A stretch of 64,000 nucleotides of DNA. Origin: Halomonas meridiana. GTDB lineage: Bacteria > Pseudomonadota > Gammaproteobacteria > Pseudomonadales > Halomonadaceae. Position numbers and translations under genes: made by a program. Where the stretch lies: assembly GCF_009846525.1 (NCBI RefSeq), contig NZ_CP024621.1, positions 2,108,001 through 2,172,000 on the forward strand, read 5' to 3'. Below are positions 32,829 through 43,328 of this stretch, in pieces (positions within the stretch are counted from its first letter, which is position 1; the number at the start of each line of letters is the position of its first letter). Below the pieces are notes generated by a model that was not told where the DNA came from, made no database searches, and was given only the letters and a program-made list of their open reading frames with translations.

Positions 32829-33821
32829 ATGAAACCAGTCATTGCGTTTATCTGCCTTGGCGCACTTGCCTCCCTGTCGCTTGATATCTATGCCGCCGAG
32901 GAAGATAGCGATTTACCGGACTGGGCCGAAGAGCGGGTAGAACCTTTCCGCACCCGCGTTGGCAACTGGGTCGACAACACCTCTCGCAATATTGATGCTT
33001 TTTTTGGCGGCGACCAGTCGGCCACGGTCGAAAATAAATCCTACCTTCGATTAGGCCAGGAAATCGATTGGATGGAGGGCGACGGGACCAGCGGTGACAT
33101 CAGCGTTCGCTATCGAATCGACCTCCCCACTACCGAAGAGCGCCTTAGGCTTGTGGTAGAGAGCGATCCAGAAGAGTCACAGGGCACACTAGCGGAGCAA
33201 GGCTCTGGGCGACTCTACAACGATCAACAAGACCGCAGCACTTCGACGTTTGGTCTGGATTGGCTTGAAAGCCGGGACAAACGAGAAAACTGGAGCAACC
33301 GGATAGGCGCGGGAATTCGTCTGCGCATGCCGCTCGACCCCTATGTGCGCTTTACCAGTGAACGGTTATGGGACCTTGGCGACGGGCCCTGGCAACTCGA
33401 ATCGTTCAACCGCGTTTCCTGGTTCAACAATGAGGGCTACTCTGCGCGCACGACCTGGGATGTCGGTCGGCCGCTGTCCGCCAACCGACACCTGCGCTTC
33501 ATCACCACCGTGCAATGGCGAGAGGAAGAAGACAAGCTGGAGTATAGCGAAGTCGCTCAGCTCAACCAGCGCCTCAACGACCGCAGCGCGCTGCGCTACT
33601 CGGCCATCGCCATTGGCGAAAGTGCTTCTAATCCCCGCATGACCAACTACTACTTACAAACTCGCTATCGCCGGGATATCCATAAAGGCATTCTCTTTGG
33701 CGATGTGATTCCAGAGCTGCATTTTCAACGCGAGGATAGCTACGATCCTCGCTGGGCAATGACACTGCGTTTGGAAATGTACTTCCAGCGTGACATCCAA
33801 CGTGACTACTTCCACTTCTAA
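32829..33821 (+). CDS. Predicted outer-membrane beta-barrel-like protein
   Basis: 330 residues. A signal peptide (MKPVIAFICLGALASLSLDIYA) is followed by an acidic region and then many amphipathic strands alternating polar and aromatic residues, ending in phenylalanine (DYFHF), which is typical of outer-membrane barrels recognised by the Bam complex. Substrate and function cannot be read from the sequence. Conserved in appearance with proteins of other gammaproteobacteria but no name can be given. Confidence 0.6.
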   Translation: MKPVIAFICLGALASLSLDIYAAEEDSDLPDWAEERVEPFRTRVGNWVDNTSRNIDAFFGGDQSATVENKSYLRLGQEIDWMEGDGTSGDISVRYRIDLPTTEERLRLVVESDPEESQGTLAEQGSGRLYNDQQDRSTSTFGLDWLESRDKRENWSNRIGAGIRLRMPLDPYVRFTSERLWDLGDGPWQLESFNRVSWFNNEGYSARTTWDVGRPLSANRHLRFITTVQWREEEDKLEYSEVAQLNQRLNDRSALRYSAIAIGESASNPRMTNYYLQTRYRRDIHKGILFGDVIPELHFQREDSYDPRWAMTLRLEMYFQRDIQRDYFHF

Positions 33822-33849
33822 GCGCCATCATCAGCGATGATAAGCGACT

Positions 33850-34611
33850 CTATAGCCGCAACCCCCCGTCACACTCGATGATGCGCGCAGTGAAATAGTC
33901 GTTCTCGAAAATGAAACCGACGCTTTGCGCAATGTGGTCCGGCTCGCCCAACTGTTGCAACGGGACGCTCGACGCGATTTTTTCCAACATATCGGGCCGC
34001 ATAGAAGCGGTCATATCGGTGTCGATAAAGCCCGGTGCCACCGTGCCAGTACGAATCCCGTAGCGTGCCAACTCTTTGCCCCACGTTACGGTCAGAGCGT
34101 GCACTCCGGCCTTTGCTGCGGCGTAGTTGCTTTGCCCCATATTGCCCGCGCGGGAAATGCTGGAAATATTGACGATAACACCCTCATGCCCCGCCTCGAT
34201 CATCTGCGTGGCCGCCTCACGACCGCATAAGAATACGCCCGTTAAGTTGACGTCTAGTACTCTTTTCCACGAGGAGAGCGTCATGCGCTTTTCCACGCGC
34301 CCCTCTTTGGCTTTGATCAGTAGGCCATCATCGGTAATACCAGCATTGTTCACGCAGCCGCTAATGGGACCCATGCGCTCGGCGATATCCGCAAACCCAC
34401 GCTCGACAGAGGCCTCATCGGCCACGTTGACCACGAACGCCTGAGCCGTCAGGCCCTCGGCGCCCAAGGCGGACACCGCATCATCCAGAGCCTCAGCACT
34501 CCTATCCAGTAACGCCACGTGGGCACCCTGCCTGCCCAGTCGTTGCGCGATGGCAAATCCTAGCCCTCGTGCTCCACCCGTAATGGCAATGACTCTGTTA
34601 TCCACTCGCAT
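33850..34611 (-). CDS. Short-chain dehydrogenase/reductase (FabG-like)
   Basis: 253 residues. Classical SDR: nucleotide motif TGGARGLGFAIA at the N-terminus, CVNNAG for the adenine pocket, active-site serine in INVISS-type strand (VIVNISSISRAG) and the YxxxK motif in SNYAAAKAGVHALT. It ends with the C-terminal EPDHIAQSVGFIFENDYFTA pattern of 3-oxoacyl-ACP or acetoacetyl-CoA reductases. The short insertion DDGLLIKAKEGRVEKRMTLS is common in FabG-like enzymes of this group. Substrate not certain. Read in the opposite direction to neighbours. Confidence 0.8.
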   Translation of the reverse strand: MRVDNRVIAITGGARGLGFAIAQRLGRQGAHVALLDRSAEALDDAVSALGAEGLTAQAFVVNVADEASVERGFADIAERMGPISGCVNNAGITDDGLLIKAKEGRVEKRMTLSSWKRVLDVNLTGVFLCGREAATQMIEAGHEGVIVNISSISRAGNMGQSNYAAAKAGVHALTVTWGKELARYGIRTGTVAPGFIDTDMTASMRPDMLEKIASSVPLQQLGEPDHIAQSVGFIFENDYFTARIIECDGGLRL

Positions 34612-34805
34612 TTTTCTCTCTCCTTATGCAGGTTTATCCGCAACATTGCCGTCCACCAGCTCGCCCAAAACACTTTTTGCATTGCAGCATAGAAGAGCCC
34701 GCTATGAATATCGAGCGTTTAAGGCCGGCAGTGACCTCTCAGAACGGCTTGTTTTTTATATTTCTGTCACCATATTGAGCAATTACGCCTGTTTTGGAGT
34801 TGGCT

Positions 34806-35294
34806 ATGCCCATTCTTCTCTTTATATCGCTCTTTACGCTAATGGACTTTGTGCTGCTTTTCTCAGTCGGCAGCCAGATAGGCTTATTGAGCACCCTGAT
34901 CTTGGTGTTAGGCACCGGTTTCATCGGCCTTCATCTGATTCGAAAAGAAGGTGTTTCCACCTTTGCACGCGCCCGACAGCGGATGCAAATGGGTGAAATA
35001 CCCTCTCAGGAGCTACTGACTGGCGCTGCCCTCATCTTTGGTGGCGCCCTTTTGCTTGCCCCAGGGTTTCTGTCCGATGCGCTGGGTATCGCATGCTTGA
35101 TTCCCAATGCTCGACAACTGCTCATGAAAGCGCTCACTTGGGTGGGGTTAAAAGGCGCTGCTACCAAGCAGCACACCTATCAACGTGGCGCCTCGGGCTG
35201 GGACGCATCCGGTGAGAAGCCTTCGTCAAACGGCCAAGAGGGCCCTATCGAGGGCGAGTTTATTAGTGGTGATGACGATTCGCGCCGCCGCTAA
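34806..35294 (+). CDS. fxsA: FxsA family membrane protein
   Basis: 162 residues from ATG 34806. FxsA family: LLFISLFTLMDFVLLFSVGS, an N-terminal pair of membrane helices with GTGFIGLHLIRKEG between them, a third pair around LTGAALIFGGALLLAPGFLSD and ALGIACLIPNARQLL. The family overproduction alters exclusion of phage T7 in F-plasmid strains of E. coli, and it precedes groESL in many gammaproteobacteria, as here. The C-terminus is longer than in the family core, with a charged tail (EGEFISGDDDSRRR). Confidence 0.8.
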   Translation: MPILLFISLFTLMDFVLLFSVGSQIGLLSTLILVLGTGFIGLHLIRKEGVSTFARARQRMQMGEIPSQELLTGAALIFGGALLLAPGFLSDALGIACLIPNARQLLMKALTWVGLKGAATKQHTYQRGASGWDASGEKPSSNGQEGPIEGEFISGDDDSRRR

Positions 35295-35344
35295 ACCCTC
35301 CCTTTCATCTCTAGGGTGGCTGGTAATTTTTTTCTTATCCACCC

Positions 35345-35372
35345 CTTGAAAGGTGTTGGCTAGCCCCCACTT
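35345..35372 (+). promoter_or_regulatory. Heat-shock (sigma-32) promoter of groESL
   Basis: -35 CTTGAAA at 35345-35351 and -10 CCCCACTT at 35365-35372, spacer 13 bases. This matches the sigma-32 consensus (CTTGAAA, CCCCAT) closely. It drives groES from a start near 35380, leaving a leader of about 140 bases. Confidence 0.8.
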
Positions 35373-35392
35373 TTGAGTCAGCACACAGGTTC

Positions 35393-35438
35393 GGCGAAAG
35401 CTTCGCTTTCGCCATTGACATGAAGGCATGATGCCTTC
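35393..35438 (+). other. Two hairpins in the groESL leader
   Basis: Perfect 9-bp stem GGCGAAAGC (35393-35401) / GCTTTCGCC (35405-35413) with TTC loop, and a 7-bp stem GAAGGCA (35422-35428) / TGCCTTC (35432-35438) with TGA loop. Neither is followed by a T run, so they are not terminators. They may stabilise or regulate the transcript. Confidence 0.6.
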
Positions 35439-35521
35439 GCTTTCCGAGGGCTTGGCCCGCGGAAATCACTTTAAGCTAACTGCCCTTTTAGGGCTTTGAC
35501 GATACTCAGGAGAACGTGAGC

Positions 35522-35815
35522 ATGAATATCCGTCCTTTGCACGATCGCGTCGTGATCCGTCGCGTGGAAGAAGAGCAGAAAACCGCTGGCGGCATCGTGC
35601 TACCGGGTAATGCACAGGAAAAACCCACGCGTGGCGAAATCCTGGCCGTTGGTAATGGCCGCATTCTCGATAACGGGGACGTACGCCCGCTGGACGTGAA
35701 AGTTGGCGATACGGTGATTTTCAAAGACGGCTACGGCGTTGAGAAGCAAAAAATCAACGGCGAAGAAGTTCTGATCATGAGCGAAGCCGATATCCTGGCC
35801 GTCGTTGAAGGCTAA
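35522..35815 (+). CDS. groES: Co-chaperonin GroES
   Basis: 97 residues from ATG 35522 (a GTG six bases earlier is not used). Caps the GroEL cavity. The family is obvious: [20 protein letters not shown], the mobile loop [24 protein letters not shown] and the C-terminal [21 protein letters not shown] strong ribosome site (AGGAGAACG) precedes it. Co-transcribed with groEL 55 bases downstream, from the heat-shock promoter at 35345. Confidence 0.97.
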   Translation: MNIRPLHDRVVIRRVEEEQKTAGGIVLPGNAQEKPTRGEILAVGNGRILDNGDVRPLDVKVGDTVIFKDGYGVEKQKINGEEVLIMSEADILAVVEG

Positions 35816-35858
35816 TCCGCCTCGGCTAATTACTTTCCCATTTTATTTCAATTGTTAG

Positions 35859-37514
<1,656 letters not shown>

Positions 37515-37553
37515 TGCACCCATGAGCCTAACGCTCTGACGTTTAACGTCATT

Positions 37554-37581
37554 AAGAACCCCGCTTCGGCGGGGTTCTTTC
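37554..37581 (+). terminator. Rho-independent terminator of groESL
   Basis: Stem AAGAACCCCGC / GCGGGGTTCTT with TTCG loop, followed by T residues. Confidence 0.9.
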
Positions 37582-37659
37582 GTTGCTGCCGCCTTCATGG
37601 CGTCATAAAGCGTGCTACCATCACCGACTTTATTTGGCAGCTTTTAGGTTCGACTTCCC

Positions 37660-38394
37660 GTGCTTTCCAATATTCGTATCGTGCTGGTGCAAACATTCCA
37701 CCCGGGCAACATTGGCGCTACAGCCCGCGCCATGAAAACCATGGGGCTGACAGAGCTTGTGCTGGTCAATCCCCGTACATTTCCCGATGAAGAAGCCACT
37801 CGCCTAGCCGCCGGTGCCACGGACGTACTGGAGAATGCTCTCTGTGTGAGCACGCTAGAAGAGGCCGTACGCGACTGCGTGCAGGTAATCGGCGCCAGCG
37901 CTCGGCTACGCAGCATGCCGCTGCCCCATTTCGACGAGCCTGACGAGATGGCCCAGCAAGTCATCGACAACGCCCACCAAGCACCGGTGGCACTGGTGTT
38001 TGGCCGCGAACGCTCGGGGCTGACCAACGATGAGATTCGTTGCTGCAGCCACCAAGTCAGCATTCCCGCCAACCCCGAGTATGGCATTCTCAATTTATCG
38101 CAAGCGGTTCAGATTCTTGCCTACGAAGTGCATCGCGCCTGGCGCAAGCGCGACGTCAGCAGCTTTGCGTATCAGCGCCCGCTGGAAGCCACGCCGCCTA
38201 GCCGCGAACAGTTTGGTTACTTCCAGGAGCATCTTGGCCGCTTGATGCAGCAAAGCGGCTTTTTAACCCAGCCTCACGCCCGTACCGAAGAGCAGCTTCA
38301 AGCGCTGTTTGCCCGTGCACAGCCGAGTCGCAAAGAGCTGTCCCTACTCCGCGGTCTACTAAGCGCCTTTGAAGCGCACTTGCCCAAGCAGTAA
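37660..38394 (+). CDS. trmJ: tRNA (cytidine/uridine-2'-O-)-methyltransferase TrmJ
   Basis: 244 residues with a GTG start. SPOUT-fold RNA methylase. Motifs: VLVQTFHPGNIGATARAMKT near the N-terminus, then VALVFGRERSGLTNDEI and IPANPEYGILNLSQAVQI with LAYEVHRAW, which form the knotted S-adenosylmethionine site. The enzyme modifies position 32 of certain tRNAs. It sits alone after groEL with its own terminator. Confidence 0.9.
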   Translation: MLSNIRIVLVQTFHPGNIGATARAMKTMGLTELVLVNPRTFPDEEATRLAAGATDVLENALCVSTLEEAVRDCVQVIGASARLRSMPLPHFDEPDEMAQQVIDNAHQAPVALVFGRERSGLTNDEIRCCSHQVSIPANPEYGILNLSQAVQILAYEVHRAWRKRDVSSFAYQRPLEATPPSREQFGYFQEHLGRLMQQSGFLTQPHARTEEQLQALFARAQPSRKELSLLRGLLSAFEAHLPKQ

Positions 38395-38423
38395 TTCCTT
38401 ACCCGCTCAACGCATTTCCATTA

Positions 38424-38450
38424 AAAAGGGCAGCTTAGCGCTGCCCTTTT
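38424..38450. terminator. Bidirectional terminator between trmJ and the antiporter gene
   Basis: Stem AAAAGGGCAGC / GCTGCCCTTTT flanked by A and T runs. It can stop both the + strand trmJ transcript and the - strand antiporter transcript. Confidence 0.85.
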
Positions 38451-38468
38451 GGTAAATATTGCGTGTGC

Positions 38469-39812
38469 TTAAAGCGACATGGCCGCCAGCCAGCCAAATG
38501 CAATCAACGGAAGGTTATAGTGTAGGAACGTGGGCACCACGCTATCCCACATATGGTCATGCTGACCGTCTACGTTCAAACCTGACGTTGGCCCCAAGGT
38601 GGAATCCGACGCCGGCGAGCCAGCATCCCCCAATGCGGCAGCGGTGCCCACCAGTACCACGGTCGCCATGGGAGAGAACCCAAACTGCACGGCCAGCGGT
38701 ACGAAAATCGCCGCAATAATGGGAATGGTAGAGAACGAAGAGCCAATGCCCAGGGTAATGAACAGGCCAACCAACAGCATCACCAAAGCGGCCAAGCCAC
38801 GATTATCGCCAAACAGATCGAAAGCACCTGCGACCAGCGATTCGATATCACCGGTGGCTTTCATGACTTCCGCAAAGCCTGCCGCCGAAATCATGATAAA
38901 GCCAATCAAGGCCATCATACGCATGCCGCTGGTGAACAAATCATCGGCCTCGCGCCATTTGAAAATGCCACCCAGCGACAGCAAGCCGATACCCACCAAA
39001 CCGCCAACGATCATCGAGCCGGTGTAGAGTTGAAGGCCCAGCGCGGCCACGATCGCCACGCCTGACATGACCAACCCTAAGAGGTGCGGTTCGACAGGTG
39101 TGTGCGCCTGGCCATTGGGCGCGGCCACGTCCTTAGTTGCGTAGCTGCGCTGGCCGCGGTAGCTAAACAGCAGGGCGACCAAAAGGCCGATGGCCATGCC
39201 GCCCACCGGAATGGCCATGGCCAGGGGCACCATGCCACGAGAGATCTCCAGTCCTAGCGGCTCTCCGGCACTGTTGAGATTGGCTAACAGAATATCGTTC
39301 AAGAAGATCGCCCCGAATCCTACCGGCAGCAGCATATAGGGCGCAGTAAGACCAAAGGTCAGAGCGCAAGCCACGGCGCGGCGGTCGAGTTGCAGACGAT
39401 TCATCACCGCCAGCAGCGGTGGAATCAGCACGGGAATGAACGCAATATGGACTGGAATGGCATTTTGTGAGGAGATCGCGACCAGCAGTACGGCCACCAG
39501 CAGCAGCATCTTCACCCGTGCTTGGTGGGCGGCGGTCGCTTCTTTACCCAACAGAGTGATCAATCGGTTCGCCAGCATGTCCGGCAACCCAGAACGAGAA
39601 ATGGCCACAGCAAAAGCGCCTAACGTTGCGTACGCCAGCGCCACCTGCGCGCCCCCACCGACGCCCTCGTTGAACGCGCTGAGCGTATCGTCTAAGGAAA
39701 GGCCTCCGACTAGCCCCCCTACCAACGCACCGACCACCAGTGCGAAAACGACGGACACGCGAAGAAGTGACAGTGCCACCATGACGAGCACTGCAAGAAT
39801 TACTGCATTCAT
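38469..39812 (-). CDS. Na+/H+ antiporter family protein (YuiF/NhaC-like)
   Basis: 447 residues, about 11-12 membrane helices. PF03553-type antiporter features: [59 protein letters not shown] and [20 protein letters not shown]. Such proteins exchange Na+ (or an amino acid) for protons; the precise ion cannot be set from sequence. The gene's promoter faces the GntP gene at 40020, so the two form a divergent pair. Confidence 0.8.
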   Translation of the reverse strand: MNAVILAVLVMVALSLLRVSVVFALVVGALVGGLVGGLSLDDTLSAFNEGVGGGAQVALAYATLGAFAVAISRSGLPDMLANRLITLLGKEATAAHQARVKMLLLVAVLLVAISSQNAIPVHIAFIPVLIPPLLAVMNRLQLDRRAVACALTFGLTAPYMLLPVGFGAIFLNDILLANLNSAGEPLGLEISRGMVPLAMAIPVGGMAIGLLVALLFSYRGQRSYATKDVAAPNGQAHTPVEPHLLGLVMSGVAIVAALGLQLYTGSMIVGGLVGIGLLSLGGIFKWREADDLFTSGMRMMALIGFIMISAAGFAEVMKATGDIESLVAGAFDLFGDNRGLAALVMLLVGLFITLGIGSSFSTIPIIAAIFVPLAVQFGFSPMATVVLVGTAAALGDAGSPASDSTLGPTSGLNVDGQHDHMWDSVVPTFLHYNLPLIAFGWLAAMSL

Positions 39813-40019
39813 GGAAATACCCAGGGTTATTGGAAGGTCATCAACGCCAAAGATGGCGGATTTTAACAGATGGGGCGCGCTTAATCAGGCGAAAGTGACG
39901 CTCTCTTTTGGTTACGACTTTAGTCACAACGCTATTGCTGCTATGCAACATTATGCCTAGTATCCCGGCCTTTGTTTAAACACACCGCTTACTAAATTAA
40001 CAAATGCTTAGGAGCCTGT

Positions 40020-41414
40020 ATGGGCATGCTCGCCATTATTCTTTCGTTGTCGCTATTGATGCTGCTTGCCTATCGCGGCATTTCGGTCCTCCTCCTTGCG
40101 CCGTTGATGGCCGCGTTAGCGGTTTTACTATCAGGCGACGGTGCTTTTTTACTGCCCATTTACACCGACACCTTCATGGGCGCCCTGGGCAACTATGTCA
40201 TGCAGTTCTTCCCTCTCTTCTTGCTGGGCGCGCTCTTCGGCCAGTTGATGGCAGACTCAGGCGCCGCCCAGTCGATCTCCAATGGCATCGTAAAGCGGTT
40301 GGGTACCCATCACGTGGTACTGACGGTGGTCATGGCCTGCGCGGTACTGACTTACGGCGGCGTCTCGCTGTTCGTCGTGGCCTTTGCCATTTACCCGATC
40401 AGCCGTGAACTGTTCCGCCAGGCCAATGTGCCCAAGCGCCTTATCCCCGCCTCCATCGCTCTAGGCTCTTTCACCTTTACCATGACGGCGCTCCCCGGCA
40501 CGCCGGCCATCCAAAATGCCATTCCCATTCCTTACTTTGGTACCAACAGCTTCGCGGCACCGGGGCTTGGCATCGTCGCTGGGTTGATCATGCTGGGGTT
40601 GGGCACCCTGTATCTGCAGTCGCGGGTCAATAAAGCGGCGCTTCACGGCGAGGGCTATGGCACGCATACCGAGCGGGAAACAGACGCCCAGAGTGACACC
40701 GGCACTACGCCCAGCATGCCACTGGCAGTCGCGCTGGTTCCGCTGGTCATGGTGATTGGCCTCAACGCTCTCTTCACCTACGGGATATTCCCGGCCATGG
40801 ACCTGAGCTTCATCAGCGATGCATTCGACAACGTCACGCCCAGCCGCCAAACAGGGCTTTGGGCCATTCTGATTGCCCTGCTCAGCGCCTCGGCTTGGCT
40901 CATCATCACGCGCTGGCGTCACTGGCAAGACTTGAAAACCACCATCAATCAAGGCTGCTTTGGTTCGCTGCTACCGATTTTCAACACGGCCTCGGAAGTA
41001 GGTTACGGCGCGGTCATCGCCAGCTTGGCAGGCTTTGCCATCATTCGTGATGCCGTGCTCAATGTGTCTCCGAGCAACCCGCTCATCTCCGAAGCCATGG
41101 CGATGAGCGTGCTGGCAGGCATCACCGGCTCCTCCTCAGGCGGCCTCTCCATTGCGCTCCAAACGTTGGGCAGTGAATATTTGGCCATGGCACAGCAAGC
41201 AGGCATCGATCCTGAGCTCATGCACCGCGTGGCTACGTTGGCCGCGGGCGGCATGGACACGCTTCCCCACTCGGGTGCCGTGATCACGCTACTGGCTATT
41301 TGCGGGCTGACCCACCGCCAGTCGTATGGCAATGTGGCCATGGTCACCATCGTGCTGCCCATCGCCGCGCTGATCAGTGTGATTACGCTCGGCACGCTGT
41401 TTGGAAGCTTCTAA
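40020..41414 (+). CDS. GntP family permease
   Basis: 464 residues with about 12 helices. GntP family: LLAYRGISVLLLAPLMAALAV, FFPLFLLGALFGQLMADSGA, LTYGGVSLFVVAFAIYPISR, and the C-terminal TGSSSGGLSIALQTLG and MDTLPHSGAVITLLAICGLT. The family takes up gluconate, hydroxybutyrate-type acids or similar compounds with protons. Substrate unknown here; 3-hydroxybutyrate is a plausible candidate from the length and sequence style but is not proven. Confidence 0.8.
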   Translation: MGMLAIILSLSLLMLLAYRGISVLLLAPLMAALAVLLSGDGAFLLPIYTDTFMGALGNYVMQFFPLFLLGALFGQLMADSGAAQSISNGIVKRLGTHHVVLTVVMACAVLTYGGVSLFVVAFAIYPISRELFRQANVPKRLIPASIALGSFTFTMTALPGTPAIQNAIPIPYFGTNSFAAPGLGIVAGLIMLGLGTLYLQSRVNKAALHGEGYGTHTERETDAQSDTGTTPSMPLAVALVPLVMVIGLNALFTYGIFPAMDLSFISDAFDNVTPSRQTGLWAILIALLSASAWLIITRWRHWQDLKTTINQGCFGSLLPIFNTASEVGYGAVIASLAGFAIIRDAVLNVSPSNPLISEAMAMSVLAGITGSSSGGLSIALQTLGSEYLAMAQQAGIDPELMHRVATLAAGGMDTLPHSGAVITLLAICGLTHRQSYGNVAMVTIVLPIAALISVITLGTLFGSF

Positions 41415-41476
41415 AGTCGCCAATGCCATGCGATAGTTGATTAACGCGTTAACCAATCCACCATAAGAGACGTGCC

Positions 41477-42685
41477 ATGGCCCTCCAGAAACACCACACG
41501 CTGCTGTTGATCGTGCTCGCCAGCTTGGTTATTTCCACGGCCATGGGACTACGTCATGGGTTCGGGCTGTTTCTCGAACCCATGAGCAGCGATTTCGGCT
41601 GGGGACGCGGCGTCTTTGCGTTTGCACTGGCCGTCCAAAACCTCATTTGGGGGCTGTCTCAACCGTTTACCGGGGCGCTGGCAGATCGGTTTGGCGCGGC
41701 TAAAATCATCGTGGTGGGTGGCATCCTCTATGTCCTGGGGCTTTGCTTCATGAGCCTCTCGACCAGCGCGCTCGGCATGACCGTCAGCGCTGGCCTGCTG
41801 ATTGGCTTCGGCTTATCGGGAACGACGTTCTCGGTGATACTCGGCGCCGTGGGCCGGGCCGTGCCCCCTGAGAAGCGCAGCATGGCCATGGGGATCGTCA
41901 GTGCGGCGGGGTCGTTTGGTCAATTTGCCATGCTGCCCGGCACGCTGGGATTGATCGAGTGGCTAGGCTGGTCCTCTGCGCTGTTGGCCATGGGGGCCAT
42001 CGCAGCGCTCATGATACCGCTGGGCGCCATGGTCAAAGACCGGCCAAGCCCCAAAGCGCTGGGCGATCTGAGCCTGCGCGATGCGCTTAACGAAGCGGCG
42101 GGGCAAAAAGGGTTTTGGCTACTTTGCCTGGGCTTTTTCGTGTGCGGCTTCCAAGTGGTGTTCATTGCGGTCCACTTGCCAGGCTACCTGTTCGATAACG
42201 GCTTAGCCGTCCAAGTCGGCACCACGGTGCTCGCTCTGGTTGGTCTGTTCAACATCGTAGGCACCTACACTGCTGGCTGGATGGGGGGTATCTGGTCGAA
42301 ACCGCGTCTATTGAGCTGGCTTTACCTCATCCGGGGCGTGATCATCACGGCCTTTATCGTCCTTCCCCTGACGACGACCAGCGCTTATCTGTTCGGGATT
42401 GCCATGGGGCTGTTATGGCTCTCCACCGTTCCGCTCACGAACGGTATCGTCGCATCGGTGTTTGGCGTTCGGCATCTCTCCATGCTGGGCGGCATCGTGT
42501 TTCTCTTTCATCAGCTAGGCTCGTTCATGGGCGTGTGGCTGGGTGGTTTTTTGTACGACCTCACCGGCCACTACGATACGGTGTGGCAGATTGCCATCGT
42601 ACTGTCCGTGGTCGCCGCCGCGCTCCACTGGTTCATCAGCGAGAAGCCGCTGGCACGCCCCTCTGCGCCACAGGTGACACCATGA
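41477..42685 (+). CDS. MFS transporter
   Basis: 402 residues, 12 helices. MFS of the monocarboxylate/oxalate-like type: MGLRHGFGLFLEPMSSDFGW, QPFTGALADRFGAAKI (loop 2-3 motif), GTYTAGWMGGIWSKPRLL and the second half LLWLSTVPLTNGIVASVFG with QLGSFMGVWLGGFLYDLTG. Substrate unknown. It is followed without gap by a 42-residue membrane peptide whose start overlaps its stop, suggesting a shared transcript. Confidence 0.85.
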   Translation: MALQKHHTLLLIVLASLVISTAMGLRHGFGLFLEPMSSDFGWGRGVFAFALAVQNLIWGLSQPFTGALADRFGAAKIIVVGGILYVLGLCFMSLSTSALGMTVSAGLLIGFGLSGTTFSVILGAVGRAVPPEKRSMAMGIVSAAGSFGQFAMLPGTLGLIEWLGWSSALLAMGAIAALMIPLGAMVKDRPSPKALGDLSLRDALNEAAGQKGFWLLCLGFFVCGFQVVFIAVHLPGYLFDNGLAVQVGTTVLALVGLFNIVGTYTAGWMGGIWSKPRLLSWLYLIRGVIITAFIVLPLTTTSAYLFGIAMGLLWLSTVPLTNGIVASVFGVRHLSMLGGIVFLFHQLGSFMGVWLGGFLYDLTGHYDTVWQIAIVLSVVAAALHWFISEKPLARPSAPQVTP

Positions 42686-42810
42686 CAGTGTCGGCAGCAG
42701 GCTGGGCCGTGATCGGCCTACTGGCGTTGGGTGGCTTGGCTCTGTTGGCTTGGTGGGGGTGGCATACGCTCGACCCCGCCCTTTTGCTGCTGGGGAGCCG
42801 ACTGTGCTAA
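42682..42810 (+). CDS. 42-residue membrane peptide downstream of the MFS gene
   Basis: ATG overlaps the MFS stop (ATGA). The peptide has one hydrophobic helix of about 24 residues (GWAVIGLLALGGLALLAWWG) and a short tail with one cysteine. Translational coupling argues that it is real. It may be a small partner of the transporter, but no family is recognised. Confidence 0.5.
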   Translation: MTVSAAGWAVIGLLALGGLALLAWWGWHTLDPALLLLGSRLC

Positions 42811-42848
42811 ATCACGTGTCACCTCAACGTGCTGGCAATTGATAGCCC

Positions 42849-43298
42849 ATGGCGATTCCCTATCCAGGCCATATAGCCGTCGTCTTGACGACCTTCATTG
42901 CCGTCGTGCTCGCCGTGTTACTGCATTACGAGGCGCTGTGGCTCATCTCTCGCCAAATCGAACGCTCCCACCGCCCTCATCGCCAGCGCATTTTGATCAT
43001 GGCATTCGGCGTGCTGACCACCCACATCGCCGAAATTTGGCTCTTTGGGATAACGGGCTGGTGGCTGTCAGCCATCCATGGTATCGGCGCGTTGAAAGGG
43101 TACGAGAGCTTTCAGCTATTGGATTACATTTTCTTTTCCGCCGTGACGTACACTACCGTCGGCTACGGCGATATCTATGCCGTCGGCCCGGTGCGTTTTC
43201 TCTACGGTACGCTGGCGCTGACCGGCTTCGTGCTGATCACCTGGTCGGCGTCCTTTACGTTTATCGAAATGCAAAAACATTGGCGTATACATAAGTAG
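42849..43298 (+). CDS. Two-helix potassium channel
   Basis: 149 residues with about three or four membrane helices; the final pair surround the selectivity filter TTVGYGDIYAV, the hallmark of K+ channels (PF07885-like). It lacks regulatory RCK or cyclic-nucleotide domains, so it would be a simple pore, similar to small bacterial channels of the KcsA type with an added N-terminal pair of helices. It precedes a K+ efflux/antiporter-like gene by 30 bases. Confidence 0.85.
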   Translation: MAIPYPGHIAVVLTTFIAVVLAVLLHYEALWLISRQIERSHRPHRQRILIMAFGVLTTHIAEIWLFGITGWWLSAIHGIGALKGYESFQLLDYIFFSAVTYTTVGYGDIYAVGPVRFLYGTLALTGFVLITWSASFTFIEMQKHWRIHK

Positions 43299-43328
43299 CT
43301 CACTCCCTTCGCTGGTTAAGGACACCGC

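Noticed and set aside
34612-34805. Additional gene between the SDR and fxsA
   Set aside because: The 148-codon frame at 34550-34996 has no ribosome site and overlaps both neighbours; the gap looks like two divergent promoter regions.
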